A DNA stretch of 64,000 nucleotides from Odobenus rosmarus divergens (taxonomy: Eukaryota > Chordata > Mammalia > Carnivora > Odobenidae), in NCBI RefSeq assembly GCF_000321225.1, contig NW_004451850.1, positions 62,001-126,000 of the forward strand. Reading direction: 5' to 3'. The notes under the pieces were generated by a model that was given only the letters and a program-made list of their open reading frames with translations, was not told where the DNA came from and made no database searches. This document shows, in pieces, positions 33,391-44,640 of this stretch; the first letter of the stretch is position 1, and every line of letters starts with the position of its first letter. The translations under genes were made by a program, and so were the position numbers.

Positions 33391-35137
33391 AGTTCACATT
33401 CAGGACCATCATATCAACTTTTGGCAGGGCCTGGGCCCCCTCCTCTGTGCTGCTCTAAATTTACATCTCAAATCCAGGTCCTCAACTTCTTGGGACCCCT
33501 CAAGAGGAACTAAAGGGGCACCTCGGCCCATTACTGCTGGCTCAGCCCACTACTGCCACCAACTGCTGACAGTTCTGTGGGATTCTCTGTTCTAGAGTCA
33601 TTGGGGTTCTCAGTCCTCATTGAGGGTCCTCACCTTGGCTCCAGGTAGGGCCTGGGACACCTTCCTCTGTTGATCTCATGTCTTTCCCCTCAAACAAAGG
33701 TTCTCACCAACTTGATGCCATCAAAAATAAAGCAGAGTTCACACACCCCTGACTTCCATGCCTGGGCTCCTTAGTGCTGCAGACAAGGGCGGGGGCTTTC
33801 TGGGAGGTGAGTACCATCACTCTTCATTCAGGGTCCTCACTCTGACTTCTGTGAAGCCCTGGGTCTCCTCCCTCTGCAAAATTGAGGCTGCTTAATTAGT
33901 CCAACAGCCTCACCTCTCTGGGACTCTCCAGACAGAAATGAGGTGGGTGCCTCAGCCTAAGAAATATTTGGTGTTTTCTCAGGGCTGAGAGAAGGGTCAG
34001 AATTTATGAGACACACTTTTTAGAGTTGATGCTCCCCTTAGTCCTCACTCAGGTCTCTGACCTTAACTACAGGTAGGACTTAGGACTCCTGCCTCCAATA
34101 CACTGGTAGGACTTAGGCCCCCTGGCTCAGAGCAAATCCTTAAATTCCGAGTCTCTAGAGGGGAAAGACAGGGTCCTCCATACAGGACTACTCCCACCTA
34201 GAGCCTCCAGAAATAAGTTCAGGGATGCTGCTTTCCCTAACTGGGAAGAGACCCCTCATTAGCACTCAGGGACCTCATTTTCACTGCAGACAGGGCCTAG
34301 GTCTCCTCCATCTGCAGGACCCAGGCTGCTCCCTTAGACCAAGGCCTTCCCTACGTGAGACTTACCAGGCAGAAAGTCTGATAGCTCTGCCAACAGCAGT
34401 AGTGAGACTTAGTGGGGCCTCATGTGTTATGGATCTGGATGGTCCCCTCAGTCCCCACACAAGGTCCTCATCTTGACTCCAGACTAGTCCTGAGAATTCA
34501 CTCTCAGGGGGCCAGAGGCCTCACCCACAGACAAATGTCTTCAATTCCTGGAAACTGAATTGGAAGTAAGGATGAGTCATATCCGGCCACAACTGCCCAG
34601 GGTCTCTAAGGGCTGAAAGCAGGGGCAGGGCTCTGAGAGACCCCACTGTTCTGGATTCAGTGGTCCCTAGGTTCTCACTTAGGGTATTCCTTTTGGTATC
34701 TATCAGAGCCTGAGACTCCTCCCTCCACTAAATTTGAGTTCACCAAGCTCCAAACAAAGCCCTCACTTCCAGGAGCTCTCGGGGAGTGGAGGGTGGTGGT
34801 TGTCAGGGCCTGTCAAATAAAACTGTCCCTGACTGGAGCCTCCCGGAACCAAATGTAGGGGTACTGTTTTCGTCGCCATGTCTACTGAGAAGAGATCCCC
34901 TCATTAGCATTCAGGACCCTCCCCTCAGCTCCTGTTAGGGCCTACGTTTCCTTCATCTGCAGAATCAGGGCTACTCTCTTAGACCAAAGCCTTCCTCCCT
35001 AAGACTTTCCAGGCAGAACTCAGCCTAACAGCCGTGCCAGTACCTTCCATTGCCGACCCCAGGAGCAGTACTTTGTGGGGCCACCTTTGTTATAGGAGGG
35101 GGAGTGTGGTCCCTTCACTTCACATGCGGGTCCTCAC

Positions 35138-35280
35138 CTTGACTTCAGGGAAGTCCTGGGCACCCACCCTCGACGGAACAAACGCTACGGCCACTGGTTG
35201 ACGTGTCTCCCAACCCCCGTCTCCAAGCGGAAGTTCAGTTGAATCACATCCGGTTATGGCTGCCGGGGTTCTGAGGGCTG
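35138..35280 (-). promoter_or_regulatory. candidate MAGEB3 promoter and exon 1
   Basis: The unit aligning with the CpG-rich candidate promoters of the two other intact genes. It keeps CpGs ('ctcgacggaacaaacgctac'), an ETS-like ACTTCCGCTT on minus at about 35226-35235 and CCGGATG at about 35247-35253, and a donor AAG|GTGAGGACCC ending the exon at 35138. Lower GC than its paralogues. Confidence 0.5.
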
Positions 35281-35300
35281 ACCGCAAGGACTAGGCTGTG

Positions 35301-35453
35301 TGGGATTGCAGTGTTCTGAAGTTGGTTGTCCCTAGATCCTCATTCAGGGTCCTCACCTATCAGGCTCTGACAGATACCAAGGTGAGGACCCTGACTGAGT
35401 GAGGACTCTGAGTGAGGACCTGGGGACCACCAACTTCAGAACACTGAGATCCC
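35301..35453. repeat. large imperfect palindrome in array C
   Basis: The left arm 35301-35358 ('cagtgttctgaagttggttg', 'tcctcattcagggtcctcac') is repeated in inverted orientation at 35381-35453 ('ggtgaggaccctgactgagt', 'caccaacttcagaacactga'). Arms about 58-73 bp, spacer about 22 bp that is itself partly palindromic ('atcaggctctgacagat'). The right arm has a small internal duplication of 'gagtgaggac'. Confidence 0.88.
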
Positions 35454-36320
35454 ACGAACTTGGGACTCCTCCCACTACGGACCCCAGTCAGCCAGTCCCC
35501 AAGGCAAGCCCTCACCTTCCCGAGTCCCTAGTGAGGAGTCAGGGTGCACTGCTTCTGACTTAACTTTGCCTGGGGCCCCAGAGGCTTGAAAAGAGGGACA
35601 GGACTCTGTGAGCCTCCGTCTTTTGGGAAGAGATTCTCTCATTAGCACTGAGTGTTCTCACCTTGACTCCGAACCCTCTGTAGAAATGGGGCCCATCCTG
35701 TTAGACAAGGCCCTTCCCTCCCTGAGACTCACCAGGCAGAAATAAAAAGGCTTCTCGCCCTTGTAGCTCTGCCTGAAGCCTCTCACGATTAAGAATGGGG
35801 GCGAGGGTTTGTAAAGCCCCCTCATTTGTGGGTCTAGCAATGTTCTCTTTACTCACTCAGGGACCTGACCTTGCTCCTGGCCAGTCGTGTGATTCCATCC
35901 TGTCTGACATGAGCTTACTCTGCTGGGATCAAGGGCTGCTCCTTCCTGAGAGGTGGAAGAGTGAGCCACATTATGCCAGGGATGTTTGGGTCCTGAGAGG
36001 CGGACAGCAGAGTCAAGTCTCTTTGGAACACCACTGTTCTGGAGTCGGTGGTCCCCACATTCATCACCCAGGGACCTCAACTTGATACCTATCCAACCCA
36101 GGATCCTCCCTCTACTGAAGTGTGACCATTCTCCTTAGGCTAAGACTTTGACCTTGCTGAGAACTCTGAGGAGTAGAAGAGGGGATGCCCACTCTGATTG
36201 CCTTGCCTGGGCATTCTAGGCCTGAGAGCAGGTTTGGCAGGTCTCTGAATGACCCCCTATAATGTGGGGTGGTTGTCTCCCCAGTCTTCATTCGTGGGGG
36301 TCCTGTCTCTCAAATCAAAG

Positions 36321-36910
36321 AACTGGGAAACACCACATCCACGCAAACTGGAGCAGTGTCCCTAATGCAAACCTTGCAGGTTCTTGTCCCTGACTTGATG
36401 TGAGATAGGAAAACCACAACGTAAGACAGGGGACCCAAGAGAGAGGCGGACTGTCAAAGAAAAATGATGCTGATCTAACCTTTTTTTCAGTAGTCAGAGT
36501 GAGCCTCTTGGGTGACTTCTGTTTTAGTTGATTTACTTCCCAGCAGGAAGGAGTCTTCCAGGTTGGTTTCGTGATTCCCCAATCTTGAGGGTATCTGCCA
36601 CTGCATATGTAGATCGTCATATTGTCAATGAATATTATCTGTGTCTCCTCTTTGTTCATGCCTTTGATTTACTGTGGTATTCCTGACTGCTGTGGCTATG
36701 TATTTCAATCCAGTTCTCTGCACACAGAATCCTTATTTTGCCCCCTGAGGTAGTTTGGAGTATTAAGGCACACGAGGTTTGCTTTAGGCAGAGAAGAGTG
36801 GAATGATGGTGTGTTCGAGAGGAATTCAGACCAGGAGTCTAGTCCCAGCCCTGTCACTTACTAGCCCTGCAAACTTGAGCATATTACCAAACTCCAAGAC
36901 AAAGAAATCA
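36321..36910. repeat. conserved MAGE duplicon block with truncated MIR (unit C)
   Basis: 'cgtgattccccaatcttgag', 'catatgtagatcgtcatatt', 'tatgtatttcaatccagttc', then MIR start ('accaggagtctagtcccagc', 'cctgtcacttactagccctg') cut off at about 36895. Confidence 0.78.
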
Positions 36911-38059
36911 CAATCAACCACAGTGCTGTTTAGCGATGTCAATTATGTAATATATCCTCATTAGAGGATATAATATACAGTGTGTTTGTGGGAGAGATTT
37001 TCTCAGTTGGATACAACTTAAAGTTCTCAGAATTTTTGTCAATGACCAATATTTTCCCTAACTTCCAGCTGCCCTTCCATCTAAATCACCATTATTTTCA
37101 TTCATTTAACCATCAGCAAAAACCCAGACTTTGCCAAATTACACACAAGATAAAGTAACTGAGTGCTCTTTCGACAGAGTGGTCTATGGCTCCCCCAGTC
37201 CAGGGTAAAGAGGGCCAGTCCAGTGGGTTCTGGACACCCACCTCAAAGAAGTAGAACCCCTATTGCTCAGAAGCTCCCTGGTGATGATATATAGAGAACA
37301 TCTAGTCTGTACACTGTGTTCAGATGCACTGGGCAAGACTGTGGTTTAGCCACAATCCCAAAGAATATGTTAAGGACAAACTTCCATTGCAGGCTTAGTT
37401 TTTCATCTCTGAGGCCCTCCATCTGAGGGCCTGGCCCTGCTCACCGCTCCCATAGACCTCATCTAGCCCACCATGCAATCTCACTTGAAATTGCCCCTCG
37501 CTGAAGGGCATGCAGTTTCCTAAAGCTCCACACGGCCTTGTCCCAGGACTTTGGTACTTGACTGCTTTCAACTCAAGCCTCCTCCCCTCTTCAAACCCCT
37601 CTCCCCTTTTTACTTGTTCTTTCGATCACAGAGAATATATCACCATCTCTTTTTATATGATAGCAGCATCCAGACTCTAAAATTCAATGGGCAGGGGCTA
37701 GAACTTGTTGTTGCTGTTTTGAGTTTTGTTGTTGTTGTTGTTTTTTAAAGCATCCCCAGTACTAGCCCGAAGCCTTCCAAAGAGCTCATTCCCACTTAAG
37801 GACTGGAAATAAGTGAGAGTGAGCATGAGGTCTAACTCACCAACATTTCATTTCTCTTACACACCTAAATAATCTAAGCAAGTCCAGGTATGTAACTTCT
37901 TTTATGAGAAGAAACACTAGAAGGAATTAGGCAAACCAAGAATTGACAATCTTTTCCTTATTTACACTTTCTTTCTTTTCCCTTAATGATTAAATATATA
38001 TAAAGTGCCTACTGTATACTAGGCACTGTGCTGAGGCTACAACCCCAAATAAGACAAAA
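36911..38059. other. 3' flank of the truncated MAGE-B copy, part 1
   Basis: Conserved flank ('gtgctctttcgacagagtgg', 'ccagtgggttctggacaccc'; 'cccagtactagcccgaagcc' as at 21340 and 31425) interrupted at about 38060 by L1. Contains (TTG)n at about 37725-37742 and an old L2/MIR-like bit at about 37995-38050 ('gtatactaggcactgtgctg'). Confidence 0.6.
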
Positions 38060-41035
38060 TGTCTGCTTCTTTAAAAACTTTATTGAGGTATGATTGACAT
38101 ACCAAAAGCTGTACACATTTAATGTATACAACTTAATGAGCTTGAAGTTAAGTATGCACCTGTGAACCACCACCACGAATCAATGCCATAAACCTACCCA
38201 TTCCCTCCAAAAGTTTTCTCCTGCCCTTTTTATTATTTTTCAGGAATACAGTAACAATTAACATATCTACCCTCTCAGAAAACTTTTAAATATCCAGTAT
38301 GACATTGTTATCTATAGATGCTATACAGTATATTTCTAGGACTTATTCACCTTCTAGAACTGAAACTCTGTATCCCTTGCCCAGTGCCTCTCCAATACCC
38401 CTACTCTCAGCACCTGGCAGCCACCATACTATTCTGCTTCTATCAGTTTGACTATTTTAGATTCCTTATATAACATGTATTTGTCCTTTTGTGTCTGGCT
38501 TATTTCACTTAGCAGAATGTTTTCCAGGTTCATCTCCGTTGTTGCAAATGGCAAGGTTTCCTTCTTTTTAAGGTCGAATAATACTCCACTGTATGTATAT
38601 GCCATATTTTCTTTATGCATTCACCCAACAATGACTGTTTAGGTTGCATCCACGTCTTGGCTATTGTGAACAGTGCTGCAATGAATATGGGGTGCAGATA
38701 TTGCTTCAGGATCCTAATTTCAATTCCTTTCCATACAGACCCAGAAACAGAATTGCTGCATCACATGATAGCTCCATTTTTAATTTTTTGAGGAACCCCC
38801 ATACTGCTCCATAGTGGGTATGCCAATTTACATTCCCATCAACAGTGTAAAAGAGTTGTCTTGCCCAAATACTTGCATTTAACCAGCTTGCTCTCTACTT
38901 GGGGAGAGAGCAAGATGATAAACTTTGTAATTGTTGTGCTAAGAACACTTAATGTGAGAACTACACTCTTAACAAATTTTTAAGAGCACAATAAAATATT
39001 GTTAAATATATGCACAATGTTTTTTCCTAAGCACACCGATTTTTCTTTCTTTTTAATTTAATTTTATTTTAAATCTATTAACATACAGTGTATTATTAGT
39101 TTCAGAGGTAGAGTTTAGTGGTTCATCAGTTAGGCACAAGGTCTTACAGCAGATCTCTAGAATCTATTCATCTTGCATAACTGAAACTATACCAGTTCAA
39201 CAACAACTTCTCATTTCTCCCTGACCCCCAAGCCCTGGCCACCACCATTATACTCTGTGTTTCTATTTGTTTGACTATTTTGGATACTTTATATAAATAG
39301 AATCATGCAGTATTTATCCTACGTGACTGGCTTATTTCATTTAGAATAATGTCACCCAGATGCATCCATGTTGTCCTATGTAAGAGGATTTCCTTTATTT
39401 TTAAGGCCAAATAATATTCCACTGTATGTATATATTACATTTTCTTTATCCATTTATCTGCTGATGGAGATTTGGGTTGTTTCCATATCTTGCCTATTTT
39501 AAGTAATGGTGTAATGAACATGGGAATGCAGGTAACTCTTTAAGATACTGATTTCACTTCCTTTGGGTATATACTCAGAAGTGGGATTGCTGGATCATGT
39601 GGTAGCTCTAATTTTAATTTTCTAAGGACTCTCCAAACAGTTTCTCCATAATGGCTGTACCAATTTACATTCCCACCAATGGTGCACAAGATTCCCTTTT
39701 CTCCACACTCCCACCTTGTTATTTCTTGTCTTTTTGATAATAGCCATCCTACTAAAGTTTGAGGTGATATCATGAGGTGGTATCTTTACTTGTTTGTTTG
39801 CTATTGAGTTGTATGAGTTCCTTGTATAATTTCGATATTAGTTCCTTAGATATATGGTTTGCTAATATTTCCTCCTACTCCACAGATTGCCTTTTTGTTG
39901 ATTGTTTCCATTGCTGTACAGATGACTTTTGGTTTGATGTAGTCCCACTTGTTTGTTTCTGCTTTTCTTGCCTATGTTTCTGTTGTCATATTCAAAAAAA
40001 TCTCTGCTAAGACCATTGTCAAAGAGATTTTTCCCTGTTTTTTCCTTAGGAATTTTATGGTTTTGAGTCTCATGTTTAAGTCTTTAATTCATTTTTCATT
40101 AATCTTTGAGCACGATATAAATAGCTTCCAATTCAATTCTTTTGCATGTGGATATTCAGTTTCCCAATAGCATTTAATTGAAGAGACTATCCTTTCAACC
40201 ACCGTGTATTCTTGGTGGCCTTGTCACTGATTACTTGACCATTTATGCATGGGTTTATTTCTGGGCTTTATTCTGTTCCATTGGTCCATGTGTCTGATCT
40301 TATACTAGTATAACACTGTTTTGTTTTTGTTTTGTTTTGTGAGAGAGAGAGAGAGAGACAGAGAGTGTGTGTGTGTGAGCAGGGGATGGGGTAGGGACAG
40401 AGGGAGAGGTGGAGAGAGCATCTTAAGCAGGCTCCACACCCAGGGCAGAGCCTGATGTGGAGCTTGATCGCACGATCCTGAGATCATAACCTGAGCCAAA
40501 AATCAAGAGTTGGACACTTAACTGAGCCACCCAGGCACCCCAACACTGTTTTCATTAATATAGTTTTGTAATATAGTTCAAACTCAAGAAGTATGATGCC
40601 TCCATCTTTGTTCCTTTTTCTCAACATTACTTTGGTATTCAGGGCCTCTTGCGATTTCATATGAAATTTAGGGTTTTTTTTTTTTTCGCTATTTCTGTGA
40701 AAAATTCCATTGGAATTATGATAGCTACTGCACTTAATCTGTAGATCACTTTGAGTAGTATGAATTTTTTTAAAAATGTTAATTCTTTCCATCAGTGAAC
40801 ATGGGATATCCTTCCTTTTATTTGTGTATTCTTCAATTTCTTCCATCTTTTTCCTCCTTGGTTAAGTTTATTCCTATTTTATTTTTTGACACTATTTTAA
40901 ATAGAATTATTTTCTTAATTTCTTTTTCAAATAGTTTGTTGTTAGTATATAGAAACACAACTGATTTTTGTGTTTTGATTTTGTATCCTGCAACTGAATA
41001 CATTTATTAGTTCTAAAAGTATTTTGGGTACATGG
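38060..41035 (-). repeat. L1 fragments, antisense (two or more nested 3' ends)
   Basis: 38060-39040 is an old L1 3' end ('ctttattgaggtatgattga', 'gtttttccaggttcatc'-type text). From about 39055 a second antisense L1 starts ('aacatacagtgtattattag') and continues into ORF2 sequence ('ctttgggtatatactcagaa', 'ttgtatcctgcaactgaata'). Frame-broken throughout. Contains one SINE. Confidence 0.82.
40323..40541 (-). repeat. Carnivore SINE
   Basis: Antisense copy, with a (TTTTG) and GA/GT-rich left part and head 'gagccacccaggcacccc'. Target-site duplication AACACTGTTTT at about 40312 and 40542. Confidence 0.9.
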
Positions 41036-41439
41036 CATCACCTCAGTCTCTTCCCCCACAAAGAGAGAAGTCACAGTCTCCCTCGGGGCTCAGCTGTGCC
41101 AACTTGAGGGAGGGGCTGATGCCAGTGAAGTCTAATTACTGTTCCTACCCATTTCAAGTGTAGTTGATCTCAGTTTTATGCTCACATTAGTATCACACTT
41201 TCTTGAATAGATTCTGGACCTTTCATAAAGATATCTGTTACTTATATCATAGTTAACTCTGTGCTTCTGTGGGTAAATAAGGGCTGGAAAATGTTATTCC
41301 ACCATCTTGTTGATACCAAAACCTTTTCTTTATTTCTTGATACCAACAATTCTACAACAGGGTTCATTCACATTTGCAAGAAAATCCCCATTCATATGAC
41401 ATGTTATTTTGCTCTAGACCACAAAAAGAGATGCAAGGT
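41036..41439. other. unassigned, between L1 and SINE
   Basis: No gene. About 41300 onward ('tcatatgacatgttattttg', 'gctctagaccacaaaaagag') is MAGE 3' flank again, matching 15130 and 45125, so duplicon sequence resumes here after the L1 insertions. Confidence 0.5.
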
Positions 41440-41635
41440 GGGGCACCTGGTTGGCTCAGTCAGTTAAGCATCCAACTTTTGATTTCAGCTCAGGTCCAGA
41501 TCTCAGGGTCCTGAGATCAAGGCCTGCCTTGGGCCCTGTGCTGGGAGTGGAGCCTACTTAAAAGATTCTCTCTCCCTCTCCCTGTACCCCTCAACCCCGG
41601 TCATGTGCACTCTCCCTCTCTCTCTAAAAACAAAG
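41440..41635 (+). repeat. Carnivore SINE, older subtype
   Basis: Sense copy 'gggcacctggttggctcagt', with a body unlike the young copies ('cttttgatttcagctcaggt', 'agtggagcctacttaaaaga'). Target-site duplication AGAGATGCAAGG at about 41428 and about 41647. Confidence 0.85.
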
Positions 41636-41926
41636 AGAGAGAGAGAGAGATGCAAGGATTTTTAATTTGTTGCACAAAATACCAGAACGTTTATACTTAA
41701 TAGCAATACATGTGTGATACATATTATTCATAAACACAGATACTTAAGTCAAATAAACCTTCTATTTCAAGGAACAGTATTTTAAGAGTACCAAAAAGAA
41801 ACCCCAAAATAAAAACAGATAAATCTCCCACTTACTCAAGTAAAGCAAGAACAAAAAGAAGACATATACAATGTGTTCCTTTCAGCTCCACCTAGGTGCT
41901 TCACTACTTAGAATGCTGACCTCTCT
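41636..41926. other. 3' flank of the truncated MAGE-B copy, part 2
   Basis: 'gcaaggatttttaatttgtt', 'cagatacttaagtcaaataa' and 'aaaaacagataaatctccca' match the 3' flanks at 15170, 31740 and 45160. Confidence 0.7.
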
Positions 41927-42107
41927 TTTTACCACAAGATGAAAAATTCCCCCACCCTACCCCGACTTCACTAGATGTGGGAGTTGCTACTGGTCTCGGC
42001 CCTGGCACATTCCCTGGTCCTGGCAGCAGTGCCAGGCCTGACAGCCACTCTGGCTCACGTTCTCGCTCATGTCTCAAAGCCTCTTTACACTTCATCATGT
42101 GATGAAT
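41927..42107 (-). pseudogene. MAGE-B pseudogene stub (C-terminus only)
   Basis: About 180 bp homologous to the last part of a MAGE-B coding exon, closest to MAGEB3. On minus, CKEALRHERERE corresponds to the family [10 protein letters not shown], followed by a tail encoded by sequence aligning with the MAGEB3 3' end, including 'acttcactagatgtgggag' against 'acttcattaggtgtaggag'. The normal stop position is altered. Immediately upstream (from about 42112) the sequence is already a ~215-bp upstream unit, so the homology domain, N-terminus and proximal intron are deleted. It still has its own 3' flank and array, showing it was once a complete duplicon. Confidence 0.8.
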
Positions 42108-42111
42108 TCAT

Positions 42112-43960
42112 GACCCCCAAGGGCTGACAGCAGGAACTGGACTCTATGGGCCACCAGGGTTCTGGGTAGGTGCTTCCTTCGTTCTTTTAAAGGGAACTCA
42201 CATTTATATCTGATAACTCCCTCTTCTGACCTGAGATTGCCTTCCTCAGACCAAAGCTCTCAAGACCCTGACAACTGTGTTGAAACAGTGAGGAGATTCC
42301 CAGGCTGACAGCTGTGCCTGGAGCCTTCTGGCTTTGAGAGAAGGCAGGGGCTGCTGTCTCTGTAACGCCCAATATTCTGGGATGTTGCTTCCTCCTTTCC
42401 CCAGTTCTGGTTCATGGGTATCCTCCTAAAGGCTCTTGTCACTTCCATTATGGGCTTTTTGGGCAATGCCACATCCCTGAAAATTCCTGAGCCATTTCCC
42501 TACTCTGAACCTTGAAGAGAATGGGTCCTTGTCCTAGGAGTGATAGGAGATGGGAAATCCACAACTGCACATATCAGGGGGCCCAGGTAAGTGGGCTGTA
42601 AGAGAAATAAACTATGTTGGTCTATCCTTTTTCCTGGCCAGGCTTAAGGTCTCATGTAACCTCTGTTCTAATACATTTACTTTTTATAAGGAAGTGGCTG
42701 AGTCAGATAGTTTTTTTGAGTCCCTGATCTTTTAAGGTTATCTGAAATCACATATGCAGATGATCCTATAGCCTGCAAATACTATCTCTTTTTTCCCCTT
42801 TATTCACACCTCACATTTATTTTAGTACTATTATTGCTCTGGCATATCATAATATACCTGGTATAGAGTAGTTGGTTGCCTCATTCCTCACGCAGGATTT
42901 TTTTTTTAAATATTTATTTACTTTAGAGAGAAAGAGAGCGAGTGAGCGCATGCGTGTGAGTGGGGGGAGGGGCAGAGGGAGAGACTCTTCAAGCCCACTC
43001 CCTGCTGAACGTGTGAGCTCATAAGCGGCTCAGTCCCACCAGCCAGGAGCTCAGGACCTGAGCCAAAACCGAGAGTCGGATGCTTAACCGACTGAGCCCC
43101 CCAGGCGCCCCCTCATACAGGACTCTTATGGTGATATTGTCATGGCTGGGATTCCACTTCCTAACGGCCAGCAGGTAAACCCAGGCCTTCATTCCCATGC
43201 GACCCTCCAGGCAGAAGTGGGGGGACACTTGAGCCTGCCAGGTCTTGCCTGTGCCTCCCAGGCGAACAGTAGAGAAGGTGTTTGGTGTAGTACTGTCAGT
43301 TGTGGGTTGGGTGATCCCCATGTCCACACACAGTGTCTTCACCCTTCCCGGGACTCCACCCTCTCTCCTGATCTGAAGATACAGCCTTCGGACAAAGGCC
43401 ACACCTTCCCAGGACCTGAGGCAAAAGTCAGTGTTCACCACAGGCAACACTTCGGAACTCACAGAGCTGACAATTGGGACAGGATTTTTATGGGATCCTA
43501 CTGTTCTGGCTGGGCCCTTTCATTGTCCTCCTTCAGGTCTATCTCCATGATTTCTGAGAGACTGACCCTCCTTTCTCTAATGACCTGAGGACTCTGCCCT
43601 TAGATGAAGGCTCTTACGCCAGTGAGAAGCCTTAACTCTTAGTGAGGGTATGCTCAGCCTGACAACTGTGTCTGAGACCATCTGTGCTTAAGAACAGAGG
43701 GGACTGAAGTCCCTGGCATCCCCTATATTCTGCAGTGTGGATCTCCCCAATCCTTCTACAAGGGTCCTCACCTTGGTTTCTGTCTCTAGGACTTAAGGCT
43801 TCCTGGGAAATTCCATAGCTCTGTACCTCTGGAGCAGTTTCTGCTTTGCAAACCTTGCAGAGGATGCGCCTCCATCCTGGGAGTGATGTGAAATGGGGAA
43901 GCTGTAGCACAAGGCAGGAATCCCAGGCCAGGTGGTGGGCCATCATGGGAAAAGAATACA
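42112..43960 (-). repeat. Tandem ~215-bp MAGE upstream units (array D)
   Basis: Motif-bearing units at about 42190, 42415, then after an intervening conserved block and a SINE at about 43335, 43530 and 43755 (donor-like CTCACCTTGG intact at 43755). The 'atttccctactctgaacctt' block at 42495 and 'gtttctgctttgcaaacctt' at 43838 are two copies of the distal element normally present once per array, so this array seems internally duplicated. Confidence 0.7.
42900..43111 (-). repeat. Carnivore SINE
   Basis: Antisense copy, T-run at 42899, head 'gagccccccaggcgccccc'. Flanks 'cctcattcctcacgcaggat' and 'cctcatacaggact' suggest a diverged target-site duplication. Confidence 0.85.
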
Positions 43961-44640
43961 GTTGAGCTATTCCTTCCGTTTGTCAGCCAGGTGAGGATTC
44001 TCATGTAGCTTCTGTTCTGCGAGATCTCTCTACAGGTAACAGATTGTCCAGGCTGATTCTGAGAGCCCCTGATCTTCTGAGGTGTTTTAACATTGCAAAT
44101 GTAGATGGTCATACTGTCACCTAATCCTGTCATTTATTTAATTATACCTCTTAATTATTTTGGAATTTTTTTTGCTCTGACTATATATTCCAATCCAGCA
44201 GTTTGGACACAAAGCCATTCTTTTTATCACCTAAGACAAATTTTGAAGTACTGAGAAGAAAACTGAAATAAGAAACACAGGGTGTGGCTCAGGGTCGGAT
44301 GAGTAAAATAGTGTGGGCTCTATAATAATTGAGACCAGGAGTCGAGTCCCAGCCTCGTCATTTGCTAGCCCTGTGAATTTTGGCACACTGCCGAACTCTA
44401 TGAGCCGCAAGCTCTTCTCTATGAAGTAAGTTTGATGAGCCCTATCTTGTAGGACTGGTGGAGTATGTGTAATGTACAGAAAGCATCTGTTGCTGGGCCT
44501 GTCTTGTACTGAGACATTAGGGAATGGCAGTTATTACTATGATTATCTTGACCTCAGACATTACCATCTATGCGGCTGAGTTTTGTTTTGCTTTTTACAA
44601 CTAAGACATGTCAGAGAATATGCAGTGCTCTGGCCAAGAA
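43961..44640. repeat. conserved MAGE duplicon block with MIR (unit D)
   Basis: 'gagagcccctgatcttctga', 'caaatgtagatggtcatact', 'tatatattccaatccagcag', then MIR at about 44290-44540 ('accaggagtcgagtcccagc', 'ctcgtcatttgctagccctg'). Confidence 0.8.

Larger units (their letters stand above)
33390..36320 (-). repeat. Tandem ~215-bp MAGE upstream units (array C, best preserved)
   Basis: About 14 copies of one unit. Motif copies (GGGTCCTCACCTTGACTCC-like) start at about 33401, 33625, 33831, 34051, 34269, 34461, 34681, 34911, 35128, 35347, 35651, 35860, 36071 and 36298: spacing 192-230 bp, except 304 across an inverted insertion. Unit order: motif, 'agggcctgggactcctccct', 'ctgaggctgctccctcagac', 'caaggccttcacctccctga', 'gactctccaggcagaaatga', 'gccagggctctgagggctga', 'gtgggaccccactgttctgg', 'tggtcccctcagtcctcact'. 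On minus the motif contains donor AAG|GTGAGG, intact in at least the units at 33625, 35128 and 35651. Confidence 0.85.

Noticed and set aside
33390..36320. CRISPR-like or satellite array
   Set aside because: Units are 215 bp, diverged, without short direct repeats and unique spacers, and occur in a mammalian gene promoter; they are duplicated promoter modules.
43019..43588. 147- and 148-aa ORFs on opposite strands
   Set aside because: Both run through ~215-bp non-coding upstream units; chance open frames.
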